Shown here: one piece after another, positions 43,147 through 50,157 of the stretch | Position numbering within the stretch: the stretch's first letter is position 1 | How the letters are laid out: each line of letters begins with the position of its first letter | From: an uncultured Lachnospiraceae bacterium | GTDB lineage: Bacteria > Bacillota > Clostridia > Lachnospirales > Lachnospiraceae | Assembly: GCA_947630925.1 (NCBI GenBank) | Contig: CANRJM010000013.1 | Coordinates: forward strand, 1 to 50,157 | Length of the DNA stretch: 50,157 nucleotides | Direction: 5' to 3' | Notes under the pieces: generated by a model | Database searches by the model: none | Told to the model about the DNA's origin: nothing | Seen by the model: the letters and a program-made list of their open reading frames with translations, nothing else | Translations under genes and position numbers: made by a program

Positions 43147-43830
43147 TCAATCATTCGCATCTTCATTCCGGTATACTACAATCTGCGCCATCTGTAATAC
43201 CTCTTCGGAAGGTTTCTTTAAATCCGGTACGCAGATGACGGTACAGCCTGCACGATGCGCCGCCATTACGCCATTTTCAGAATCTTCTAAGACAACGCAG
43301 GCTTCCGGCAATTTTCCCATCTTTTGACAGGCAAGCAAAAAGATATCAGGTTCCGGCTTTGACCGTTCTACCATTTCCCCGCCGATGATTTCCTGAAAAA
43401 ACGGACGCAGCCCTGCATGCTGCAAATGCTTTTCTGCTGTACGGCTTTTAGTAGACGTTACCACGGCGCAGGGAAGGGAAATACTCCTGAGATATTCTAA
43501 TACCCGGCGAATACCCGGTTTGATTGTCATTCCTACACGATCTGCAATAATCTGCGTTCTTCGATCTGCCTCACGGCTGATTTCATGAAACGGATATTCC
43601 TTTCCATAATGAGACTGCATGAGCTGAATCAAATAATCCCCGCAGGCGCCCAGTGTCTCGCCATAAATCTCCCTTGTCAGTTGATAGCCGTATTCCTGCA
43701 TAACAACTGCTAATTGTTCCATAAACAGACGTTCTGAATCAAATATCAGCCCATCCATATCAAATAAGACCGCCTGTTTTGTCCGATATTTTTTCACCGC
43801 CTGCAATACATCTGTCATGAATACCGGCAT
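43147..43830 (-). CDS. HAD superfamily phosphatase (beta-phosphoglucomutase-like)
   Basis: 227 residues, HAD subfamily IA. Motif I is VLFDMDGLIFDSE with both aspartates. Motif II is VVTSTKSRTA, and the C-terminal motifs are SKPEPDIFLLACQKMG and VLEDSENGVMAAHRAG. A helical cap lies after motif I. Family knowledge: members dephosphorylate or isomerise sugar phosphates; the substrate is unknown. It is 11 bases after the AraC-type regulator and probably cotranscribed with it. ATG at 43830 has TTAGGAGGAGGAAAT ahead. Confidence 0.87.
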   Translation of the reverse strand: MPVFMTDVLQAVKKYRTKQAVLFDMDGLIFDSERLFMEQLAVVMQEYGYQLTREIYGETLGACGDYLIQLMQSHYGKEYPFHEISREADRRTQIIADRVGMTIKPGIRRVLEYLRSISLPCAVVTSTKSRTAEKHLQHAGLRPFFQEIIGGEMVERSKPEPDIFLLACQKMGKLPEACVVLEDSENGVMAAHRAGCTVICVPDLKKPSEEVLQMAQIVVYRNEDAND

Positions 43831-43841
43831 ATTTCCTCCTC

Positions 43842-44816
43842 CTAATAACTGCTGCTGTTTCGATACTCCTTTGGCGTACAGCCAATCGTTTTTAAAAATA
43901 CTTTATTAAAATAACTGATATTATTAAAGCCGGTCAGATTGGCAATATCGCCTATTTTTTTATCCGTTTCCTGTAACATGCGGCAGCTCTGCAAAATCCG
44001 ATACCGCTGCAGATATTGCATCGGCGACATTTTCATATGCCGTTTAAAAATACGGCAAAACTGTCCTTCGCTCATCGGCAGCATCTGCGCTAACTGGGAA
44101 AGGGTAATTTCATCGGCAAAATGCCCTTTCATATACTCTACAACCGGCGCCAGGCGCTCGGAAGATGCGTTCTCTTCTAAATCATATTTCCGGTTTTGCT
44201 TCCCATGGCAAAACATCAGGTTCCAAATGGATAAGAGTCTGCTCCGCACCAAAAGCTCATATGATTCCAACTCATGCTCCGGACACTGGCTAATCTGGGA
44301 TAACCAGAATATGACTTCCTGCTGCCAGGAAAGTTGAAGCTGTTTTTGAAACTTTTTCGGAAATTCATCAATTTCGTATATTCCCTCTTTTCCTTCTGCC
44401 AATTCCATTCGTTTCTCTGCCTGACTGTCTGCTGGCAAATATTCCTGTAATAAATATTTCCCATGCAGCACCGGACGGATATACTTCTTCGCAAAAGGAC
44501 TATGAATATCATCCTCTAACGCTTCGTAGGAAAAGACGACGGCAAAAAAAGAACACGCCTGTCCATCCACCGTCCTTGCCGAATGCAGCAAATTAGAATG
44601 AATAAATACACAATCTCCTATTCCTAATTCATATTCCCTGTCCTCAATCGTAAAGATAATCTCGCCCTTTGTAAGCACAAGAAACTCAAATTCCTGGTGC
44701 CAATGCAAATAAAAAATCACATCTGTCCCTTCCGGATACTCCATCTTGTGCAATCCAACCGGAAGTTCTACCGTTCCATGACGCTGTTTTTCCTCAAATT
44801 CTTTTTTACTGCTCAA
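43842..44816 (-). CDS. AraC family transcriptional regulator
   Basis: 324 residues. The N-terminal cupin-like sensor domain (about 25-110) has a sugar-binding type pattern (FYLHWHQEFEFLVLTKGEI, YELGIGDCVFIHSNLLHSA). The C-terminal AraC domain has two helix-turn-helix motifs, ITLSQLAQMLPMSEGQFCRI and KIGDIANLTGFNNISYFNKVF, ending GCTPKEYR. Family knowledge: usually an activator of carbohydrate genes. The nearby alpha-xylosidase gene is a possible target. I prefer a TTG start at 44816, preceded by GGGAGGATGAA; a TTG at 44849 would overlap the previous stop codon. The start is uncertain. Confidence 0.88.
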   Translation of the reverse strand: MSSKKEFEEKQRHGTVELPVGLHKMEYPEGTDVIFYLHWHQEFEFLVLTKGEIIFTIEDREYELGIGDCVFIHSNLLHSARTVDGQACSFFAVVFSYEALEDDIHSPFAKKYIRPVLHGKYLLQEYLPADSQAEKRMELAEGKEGIYEIDEFPKKFQKQLQLSWQQEVIFWLSQISQCPEHELESYELLVRSRLLSIWNLMFCHGKQNRKYDLEENASSERLAPVVEYMKGHFADEITLSQLAQMLPMSEGQFCRIFKRHMKMSPMQYLQRYRILQSCRMLQETDKKIGDIANLTGFNNISYFNKVFLKTIGCTPKEYRNSSSY

Positions 44817-44836
44817 TTCATCCTCCCGGAGACGTT

Positions 44837-45685
44837 CTAGCGCACCCAATCCCCTTCTGCCTGTTTATGCTTCCATTGATCTTTCTTCTCATTGTATTTG
44901 CTCACATACAGATACTGAAAAGGACTGGAAGTTTTTAATGACTGATAAATCTTCCGGAGCGATACCCAGTGGCGGTTGTGCTCAGGATCCCCCGAATCCG
45001 CTAAAAATATCCTGTCCGTCCCCTTATCATATAAAAATATGGTAACATAGTGTCCCGGCGTATCCTTCCAATAGCAGGTAGAATTTGAACTGCTTACCAG
45101 AACAATTGCCGCCTTGCTGTCTGCGATTTTTTTCTGAAAATCCTGATAGGAATTCGTCTTTTTTGCCACGCTGCATGTAAAACCAAGCGACGTTAATGTC
45201 CGGCGCATATATCCCCAGGCGATTGCTCCGCCGCCGCTATAACCGGTATGTTTCTTTGCGTAGTAATACGCATCTACCGGTGTGCAGCGGTACTTGGTAA
45301 ACGAAGAATACACATTTGCTATACAGCACAGTCCACAGCCAAATCCGCCAAAGGAACCGCCATCATAAAATGTCGTTCCCCAACTACCGGACCACTTCAG
45401 ACGCCTCTGCCAGGACTTCGGTCCCTGCAGAAAGGTATAGATTCCCTTTTCCGGATTTGGCGTCGCCGCCGACGCCGGTGTCGCTGTAGGCTGCGCGGTC
45501 GTTTCCGGCAGCATTGTTGTTACCGCTGTCTGCGACATCGTTTCTTCCGTTTCCGCCTGTTTTATCACATATCCCGCCAAAAAAATAAGACAACCCAGAA
45601 CCACAATCCCCAGGCAAACCAAACGCTGCACAGAACGTTTATTCTGTTTCTGACCTCTTTTCTGGCGCATCTTTTTCTTCTCCAT
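44837..45685 (-). CDS. C39-like cysteine peptidase, membrane-anchored
   Basis: 282 residues. A basic N-terminus and one membrane helix (about 20-42) are followed by a Thr/Pro/Ala-rich linker (about 50-80). The C39_2-like domain has the catalytic cysteine in FGGFGCGLCCIANVYSS, histidine in TPGHYVTIFLYD and aspartate in FLADSGDP. Family knowledge: extracellular or envelope peptidase-like proteins; the substrate is unknown. The enzyme side would face outward. It follows the alpha-xylosidase gene after a terminator and lies 20 bases before the regulator. ATG at 45685 follows AGGAGAAAAGAC. Confidence 0.82.
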   Translation of the reverse strand: MEKKKMRQKRGQKQNKRSVQRLVCLGIVVLGCLIFLAGYVIKQAETEETMSQTAVTTMLPETTAQPTATPASAATPNPEKGIYTFLQGPKSWQRRLKWSGSWGTTFYDGGSFGGFGCGLCCIANVYSSFTKYRCTPVDAYYYAKKHTGYSGGGAIAWGYMRRTLTSLGFTCSVAKKTNSYQDFQKKIADSKAAIVLVSSSNSTCYWKDTPGHYVTIFLYDKGTDRIFLADSGDPEHNRHWVSLRKIYQSLKTSSPFQYLYVSKYNEKKDQWKHKQAEGDWVR

Positions 45686-45792
45686 GTCTTTTCTCCTGAA
45701 TCATTCCATCCACAGCGGCACTGCCTGTATGATTTTTCTGCACGCATCACGGTCTTTAGGCAGTTGTTCTGTCAGTCAGGGGAAAACAAGAA

Positions 45793-45819
45793 ACCCATCT
45801 GTAACGCTCACAGATGGGT
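45793..45819 (-). terminator. Intrinsic terminator after the alpha-xylosidase gene
   Basis: ACCCATCTGT/ACAGATGGGT 10-base-pair stem with a seven-base loop, followed on the minus strand by TTCTTGTTTT. It lies 19 bases after the gene's stop codon. Confidence 0.85.
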
Positions 45820-45837
45820 CCCGATTTCCCTTTTTAA

Positions 45838-48186
45838 CTACAGTGCAATCTCCACTTGTGTAGAACCGGCTTTTGCCTCTACTGTTTTTCCTTCTGCCGT
45901 TACTTTAAAATTCTTATCTGTAGCAGCATAGGATACCGTAATCACATTACCCTGTCGGATTGCTTTGATATCCGTAATCTTATTTGACTCACTGTCATAG
46001 ATGACAGTCTCTGCCGTCTTACCCTCGGCAAGGCCGTAGATAACTGCCTCTGCATCCTCAAGATAATCATAAACAACCGTCATTTTACCTTCTGCATCAA
46101 AATTGCCATATGTTACAATACTATTCGGACGTGCAAGGATCGGCGTCTGGAAGTAATCGCATTTTCTTGTGTAGTACTTTCCGCCTTCGTATGTTTCTCC
46201 ACTTTGAATATCTGTCCAAATACCGCAGCCCGGTACATAGAACTCTGCCGTACCCTCTTCATTCATAACCGGCACAATACAGAGATTATCGCCAAGCATA
46301 TACTGCTGATCCAGGTACTTGCAAGCCGTATCATCAGAGAAAGCAATTACCATAGAACGCATCATAGGAACGCCGACGATATGCGTCTTATTTGCCTGCG
46401 CCCAGAGATAAGGCATCAATCTTCCCTTCAATACCGTATAATGGCGGAGTACATCGCACGCCTCATCATCATATACCCAAGGCACTCTGTAAGAAGTAGA
46501 GCCATGAAGACGGCTGTGCGTTGACAACAGGCCAAATGCACACCATCTTTTATAGACATCAGCAGGCGCTGTTGCTTCAAATCCTCCCATATCATGTGAG
46601 AAGAATCCAAAACCGGAAGAGCAGAGCGATAATCCGCCGCGAAGCGTCTCTGCCATTGCAGAATATTCTGCATAGCAATCTCCCCCCCAATGTACAGGGA
46701 ACTTCTGTCCGCCTACCGTTGCGCTTCTTGCAAAGAGACATGCCTTATCCTTGCCATAATACTCTTCCAATGCTTCAAATACACATTTATTATAAAGATA
46801 GGTGTAATAATTATGCATCTTAATCGGATCCATACCATTATAGTACAGGCACTGCGTAGGGATTCTCTCTCCAAAGTCTGTTTTAATATTGTTGACGCCC
46901 ATATCAAATAATTTCTTCAAGAGCCCTTTGAACCAATCGCAGGCTTCCGGATTTGTAAAATCAACAATCGCCATGCCCGGCTGCCACAGGTCTGCCTGAA
47001 ATACGCTTCCGTCCGGATTTTTGATAAAATAGCCCTTCTCTTTTCCAACGTCAAAAAGCTTAGACTGCTGCGCGATATAGGAGTTGATCCATACGCATAT
47101 CTCCAATCCCTTGTCATGCAGTCTTTTTAGCATCCCTTCCGGATCCGGGAACATATCCTTATCCCATTCAAAGTTACACCACTCATATTCCTTCATCCAG
47201 AAACAGTCAAAATGGAATACCTGAAGCGGGATCTTACGTTCTGCCATACCGTCAATAAAGCTGTTTACCGTATCTTCATCATAATTGGTTGTAAAAGATG
47301 TAGATAACCACAGTCCAAATGTATAGGCTGGCGGCAGCGCCGGCTTCCCTGTCAGCGTAGTATAATTGGCAAGAACTTCTTCCAGATTCTCTCCTCCAAT
47401 TACAAAGTATTCTAACTCCTCGCCCGGAACAGTAAATGTAACTTTAGATACGGTATCTGAATTTACCTCAAACGAAACTTTGTCTGAACTATTTACAAAT
47501 ACACCGTAGCTTTTGGATGAAATATAGAACGGTACGGTTTTATAACTCTGATCGGAGCAGGTGCCTCCATCGCAGTTCCATGTTTCTACATTCTGTCCGT
47601 TTTTAACAAATGGAGTAAACTTTTCGCCAAATCCATAGATACATTCGCCGATATCCGTCTTTAACTGCTCGCGAAGATATGTGGTATGCGCGTCCTGTGG
47701 ATAATTAAAAAATTCATCATCTGATTGAAGATTCAACCTGGCATTTGCCGTAAAACGGCTTTCCGTGATAATGGACGTAGAACGCCATGCGCCGCCCGTC
47801 AGAAGTCTGTCTTTATAATAGAACTGAACTTCCCAGTCATCCCCTTTCTTAATGACAACCTTAGTATTTCCTGAAATCAACTCGTATTTTCCCTCTGACT
47901 GATGAATCGTCGGCGTATAACCGGTATCTTCATTTAATTCATAGTGCGGACTATTATCAAGTCCTCCCCTGTAATGGTCAATGTGTACTTTAATAATATT
48001 CTCAGAAGTTGAAGAATAGGTAATTTCTAAATTCGGGCCGCCAAGCGTCATCCCCCTGTTCATTACCGTATATGGCGTGGCGAGAACCTTAATCGCATTC
48101 TCCGTTGTTTCTACCTTATATGCCTGTGAAGCATATCTTACATCATACCCCTTTTTGTTCAGCCAAAATCCATCTGCTACTTTCAT
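45838..48186 (-). CDS. yicI: Alpha-xylosidase, glycoside hydrolase family 31
   Basis: 782 residues, similar in length and sequence to E. coli YicI. The N-terminal beta-sandwich domain is followed by the GH31 barrel. The nucleophile aspartate is in NNIKTDFGERIPT, and the acid/base aspartate is in VHWGGDCYAEYSAMAETLRGG (HWGGD). The C-terminal beta domains end the protein. Family knowledge: it releases alpha-xylose from isoprimeverose and xyloglucan fragments. No signal peptide, so it is cytoplasmic; the transporter for its substrates is not in the window. ATG at 48186 follows GGAAGGAGAGTTACA. The 5' region has a strong promoter and a hairpin. Confidence 0.95.
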   Translation of the reverse strand: MKVADGFWLNKKGYDVRYASQAYKVETTENAIKVLATPYTVMNRGMTLGGPNLEITYSSTSENIIKVHIDHYRGGLDNSPHYELNEDTGYTPTIHQSEGKYELISGNTKVVIKKGDDWEVQFYYKDRLLTGGAWRSTSIITESRFTANARLNLQSDDEFFNYPQDAHTTYLREQLKTDIGECIYGFGEKFTPFVKNGQNVETWNCDGGTCSDQSYKTVPFYISSKSYGVFVNSSDKVSFEVNSDTVSKVTFTVPGEELEYFVIGGENLEEVLANYTTLTGKPALPPAYTFGLWLSTSFTTNYDEDTVNSFIDGMAERKIPLQVFHFDCFWMKEYEWCNFEWDKDMFPDPEGMLKRLHDKGLEICVWINSYIAQQSKLFDVGKEKGYFIKNPDGSVFQADLWQPGMAIVDFTNPEACDWFKGLLKKLFDMGVNNIKTDFGERIPTQCLYYNGMDPIKMHNYYTYLYNKCVFEALEEYYGKDKACLFARSATVGGQKFPVHWGGDCYAEYSAMAETLRGGLSLCSSGFGFFSHDMGGFEATAPADVYKRWCAFGLLSTHSRLHGSTSYRVPWVYDDEACDVLRHYTVLKGRLMPYLWAQANKTHIVGVPMMRSMVIAFSDDTACKYLDQQYMLGDNLCIVPVMNEEGTAEFYVPGCGIWTDIQSGETYEGGKYYTRKCDYFQTPILARPNSIVTYGNFDAEGKMTVVYDYLEDAEAVIYGLAEGKTAETVIYDSESNKITDIKAIRQGNVITVSYAATDKNFKVTAEGKTVEAKAGSTQVEIAL

Positions 48187-48312
48187 TGTAACTCTCCTTC
48201 CATAAAAAATTTATTCATTTACAAAGCGTTTTTTTGCCATGACCACCCAATACATAGAAAAAGCTTTGTGAATGTTTCCCTTGTTACAGTTCCGGAATCT
48301 GTATCTAAATAT

Positions 48313-48341
48313 AGTATAGTGATAATTTGAATCCATGTCTA
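48313..48341 (-). promoter_or_regulatory. Sigma-A promoter for the alpha-xylosidase gene
   Basis: On the minus strand TAGACA (48336-48341), a 17-base spacer and TATACT (48313-48318). The resulting leader is about 120 bases and contains the ACAAAGC/GCTTTGT inverted repeat at 48221-48269. Confidence 0.6.
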
Positions 48342-48458
48342 TAACGATTGACGTGATTTTTAACACTATTTTGATATAAATTCAAAATTTTTCAATTATT
48401 TTATATTTTTGTTTGTTTTTTCTTGAGATTTTTGTCCTCCTCTTTCATAAGATACTTT

Positions 48459-49862
48459 TTACAGGTTCCATATCGTCCCCTCACGCGTATCTTTAATTTC
48501 AATTCCTTTATCCAACAATTCCTTCCGAATAGCATCTGCCCTGGCAAAATCTTTTTCCTTACGTGCCGCGTTTCTCTGTTGAATCATATCCTCTATATAA
48601 GCCGTCAAATCTGCATCCGCGGCATTCCCCTCTTTCTCCTTCGTTAAATCCAGGGAAAGCACCTGATCGAACCGGTCAATCAATGCAAATTTACTTGCAT
48701 CATTCATATCCGCTTTTAATACGTCATAAACCACCGTAATCGCCTGCGAGGTATTGATATCATTCCCAAGCGCGCAAACGAACGCATCCTCATATCCCTT
48801 CATTTTTTCCTGCTGCAGTTCACCTTCCCTGTCAAGAGAAGCAACCTTCTTCCGCAATTTTTCATATGCCGCTTTCACATTATCTAACACATCATAATGA
48901 AACAAAAGCGGTTTGCGATAATGCGATTGCAGACAGAACATACGGTAAACCAGAGGATGATACCCTTTTTCCTCCAACAGGGAAACCGTTAAAAATTCTC
49001 CCTTGGATTTACTCATCTTACCCGTACTGTCATTGAGATGAAGAACATGAAACCAGTAATTACACCATTTATGCCCTAAATATGCTTCGCTTTGCGCAAT
49101 CTCATTCGTATGATGCGGAAATACATTATCAATCCCGCCGCAATGGATATCCAGTTTTTCTCCCAAATGTTTGATACTGATAGCAGAACACTCGATATGC
49201 CATCCCGGATAACCAACGCCCCATGGACTGTCCCACTTAAGTTCCTGGGCGTCAAATTTCGATTTGGTAAACCAGAGTACAAAGTCCGTTTTATTTCTTT
49301 TATTCCTGTCCTCTTCTACGTCTTCCCGTACTCCTACCAGCAATTCCTCTTCATTTTGATTGGAAAGCACATAATAGTTTTCCAGTTTACCGGTATCAAA
49401 ATAAACATTGCCCCCTGCCACATAGGCGTATCCCTTTTCAATCAGCCTCTCAATCATCATAATAAACTCTGCAATACAGTTTGTCGCCGGCTCCACAACG
49501 TCCGGTGTTTTTATATTTAATTTTTCACAATCCTGAAAAAACGCTTCCCGGTAAAACGCCGCAATCTCCATAACCGTCTTTTTCTCACGCTTTGCCCCTA
49601 TCAGCATCTTATCTTCGCCGCTGTCGGCATCGCTGGAGAGATGTCCCACATCGGTTATGTTCATCACACGTTTTACATCATACCCCATATAGCGAAAACT
49701 CTTTTCAAGAACATCTTCCATAATATAACTGCGCAGGTTGCCAATATGCGCAAAATGATATACCGTCGGCCCGCAGGTATACATACTGACCTTCCCTTCT
49801 ATATTGGGTACAAACGGCTCCACTTTTTTTGTCAGCGTATTATACAGATTCATTTTACTCAT
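48459..49862 (-). CDS. cysS: Cysteine-tRNA ligase
   Basis: 467 residues, class I synthetase. The HIGH-type motif lies in FAHIGNLRSY, with the zinc cysteine in MYTCGPTVY. Further zinc ligands lie in GWHIECSAIS and DIHCGG. The KMSKS motif is in STGKMSKSKGEFL. Family knowledge: charges tRNA-Cys. Start ATG at 49862 follows TTTGGAGGCAATC. In many Firmicutes a Mini-III ribonuclease gene follows; here only a non-coding stretch follows before yicI. No T-box leader is seen in the 5' region. Confidence 0.96.
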   Translation of the reverse strand: MSKMNLYNTLTKKVEPFVPNIEGKVSMYTCGPTVYHFAHIGNLRSYIMEDVLEKSFRYMGYDVKRVMNITDVGHLSSDADSGEDKMLIGAKREKKTVMEIAAFYREAFFQDCEKLNIKTPDVVEPATNCIAEFIMMIERLIEKGYAYVAGGNVYFDTGKLENYYVLSNQNEEELLVGVREDVEEDRNKRNKTDFVLWFTKSKFDAQELKWDSPWGVGYPGWHIECSAISIKHLGEKLDIHCGGIDNVFPHHTNEIAQSEAYLGHKWCNYWFHVLHLNDSTGKMSKSKGEFLTVSLLEEKGYHPLVYRMFCLQSHYRKPLLFHYDVLDNVKAAYEKLRKKVASLDREGELQQEKMKGYEDAFVCALGNDINTSQAITVVYDVLKADMNDASKFALIDRFDQVLSLDLTKEKEGNAADADLTAYIEDMIQQRNAARKEKDFARADAIRKELLDKGIEIKDTREGTIWNL

Positions 49863-49913
49863 GATTGCCTCCAAACTGCAACATCCTATTTTGCAATAAT
49901 CTCTTAACTACAT

Positions 49914-49942
49914 ACTTTACAGGATTTCAAGGTATTTCGCAA
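49914..49942 (-). promoter_or_regulatory. Candidate sigma-A promoter for cysS
   Basis: On the minus strand TTGCGA (49937-49942), a 17-base spacer and TAAAGT (49914-49919), 52 bases before the start codon. Confidence 0.45.
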
Positions 49943-50033
49943 GTAAAAATTGACAATGATTCTCTTCACGGGTTCCATATGCGCTTTTTATCCAAAATTG
50001 CGACGTCAAAATAAATTCCATGCTGATTCATGA

Positions 50034-50157
50034 TTGAAAGTATTCGCAAAAAATGGTATAATGACCTATATTAGAGAATTTGATAGTGTCAAGTGATCCA
50101 TGAAAAAACGAGTCAAAAGAAAAAAGGCTCGAATGAACCTTGAAAATTGCAGATATT
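50034..50157 (+). promoter_or_regulatory. Strong promoter and rRNA-leader-like sequence at the right edge
   Basis: TTGAAA (50034-50039), 17-base spacer, perfect TATAAT (50057-50062). About 45 bases downstream a small hairpin, CGAGTC/GGCTCG (50109-50131), is followed by GAACCTTGAAAATTGCAG (50135-50152). Family knowledge: such hairpin-plus-'CTTTGAAAA'-like sequences occur in rRNA leaders and spacers of Firmicutes, where they take part in antitermination and processing. An rRNA operon may therefore start just beyond the window. This is inference. Confidence 0.5.

Noticed and set aside
45248-45931. Long open frame on the plus strand opposite the C39-like and alpha-xylosidase genes
   Set aside because: It is antisense to recognised genes, has no ribosome binding site, and its translation is low-complexity Arg/His-rich without family features.
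48342-48458. Remnant of a Mini-III ribonuclease gene after cysS
   Set aside because: Only a 15-codon frame (MKEEDKNLKKKQTKI) in AT-rich sequence; no similarity to Mini-III can be claimed.
50100-50157. Reading frame starting MKKRVKRKKARMNLENC at the right edge
   Set aside because: No ribosome binding site, and the region is better explained as a promoter leader with a hairpin and an rRNA-type sequence.
1-50157. CRISPR arrays, insertion sequences, prophage genes and tRNA genes
   Set aside because: No regularly spaced direct repeats, transposase or integrase-like protein, phage structural gene or tRNA T-loop signature was found on either strand by reading.

Overview
The window reads as a chromosomal segment of a Gram-positive anaerobe of the class Clostridia, most likely a Lachnospiraceae gut commensal. 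The evidence is low-to-moderate G+C, strong AGGAGG-type ribosome binding sites, TTG and GTG starts, the DUF1292-RuvX-IreB block, RNase J beside a YlbF-family protein, HydF for [FeFe] hydrogenase, a DUF3881 protein and a small cysteine-rich 'HCB'-type protein. Genus cannot be fixed. Most genes lie on the minus strand. I see no prophage, transposase, CRISPR array or tRNA gene.

Layout. 93-6939 (minus): RNA metabolism and cell regulation: MtaB, IreB, RuvX, DUF1292, RNase J, YlbF-like, TrmR and TrhP. 7151-7384 (plus): an HPr-like protein without the catalytic histidine. 7550-10682 (minus): RsmE, a NifS-type desulfurase and ThiI. 10775-11545 (minus): an orphan FliD-like protein. 11792-12592 (plus): a Cof-type HAD phosphatase. 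12611-22355 (minus): closely packed genes for YigZ, RarA, a small membrane protein, a phospholipid module (PAP2, flippase-like, PssA, Psd), an Orn/Lys/Arg decarboxylase-family enzyme, GalM, a REC-Hpt protein and a membrane protein. 22459-25902 (minus): DegV, ProA, HydF. 26145-27020 (plus): DUF3881.

27023-29527 is a class A PBP whose transpeptidase motifs are all degenerate. 29622-35997 (minus) carries purC, purF, purB, an HD-GYP gene and purA. 36119-37549 is a GH3 lipoprotein. 37779-37988 encodes the cysteine-rich small protein. 38190-40622 (minus) holds a 53-residue unknown, aroC and trpS. 40623-40963 is gene-free but contains a densely self-complementary element. 40964-43138 (plus) holds three unknown genes. 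43147-49862 (minus) carries a HAD phosphatase, an AraC regulator, a C39-like peptidase, an alpha-xylosidase (GH31) and cysS. The right edge has a consensus promoter followed by an rRNA-leader-like sequence.

How genes cooperate. TrhP and TrmR would act in sequence on tRNA U34; MtaB and NifS-ThiI add further sulfur or methylthio modifications. PssA and Psd make phosphatidylethanolamine, next to lipid-phosphatase and flippase-like proteins. PurF, PurC, PurB and PurA cover several steps of AMP synthesis. The points best worth a second look are the pseudo-transpeptidase PBP, the structured intergenic element upstream of trpS, the unknown plus-strand cluster beside it, the cysteine-rich protein with a sigma-K-like promoter, and the terminator inside the pur cluster. 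All functional calls rest on reading the sequence and recalled family knowledge; no search was run.
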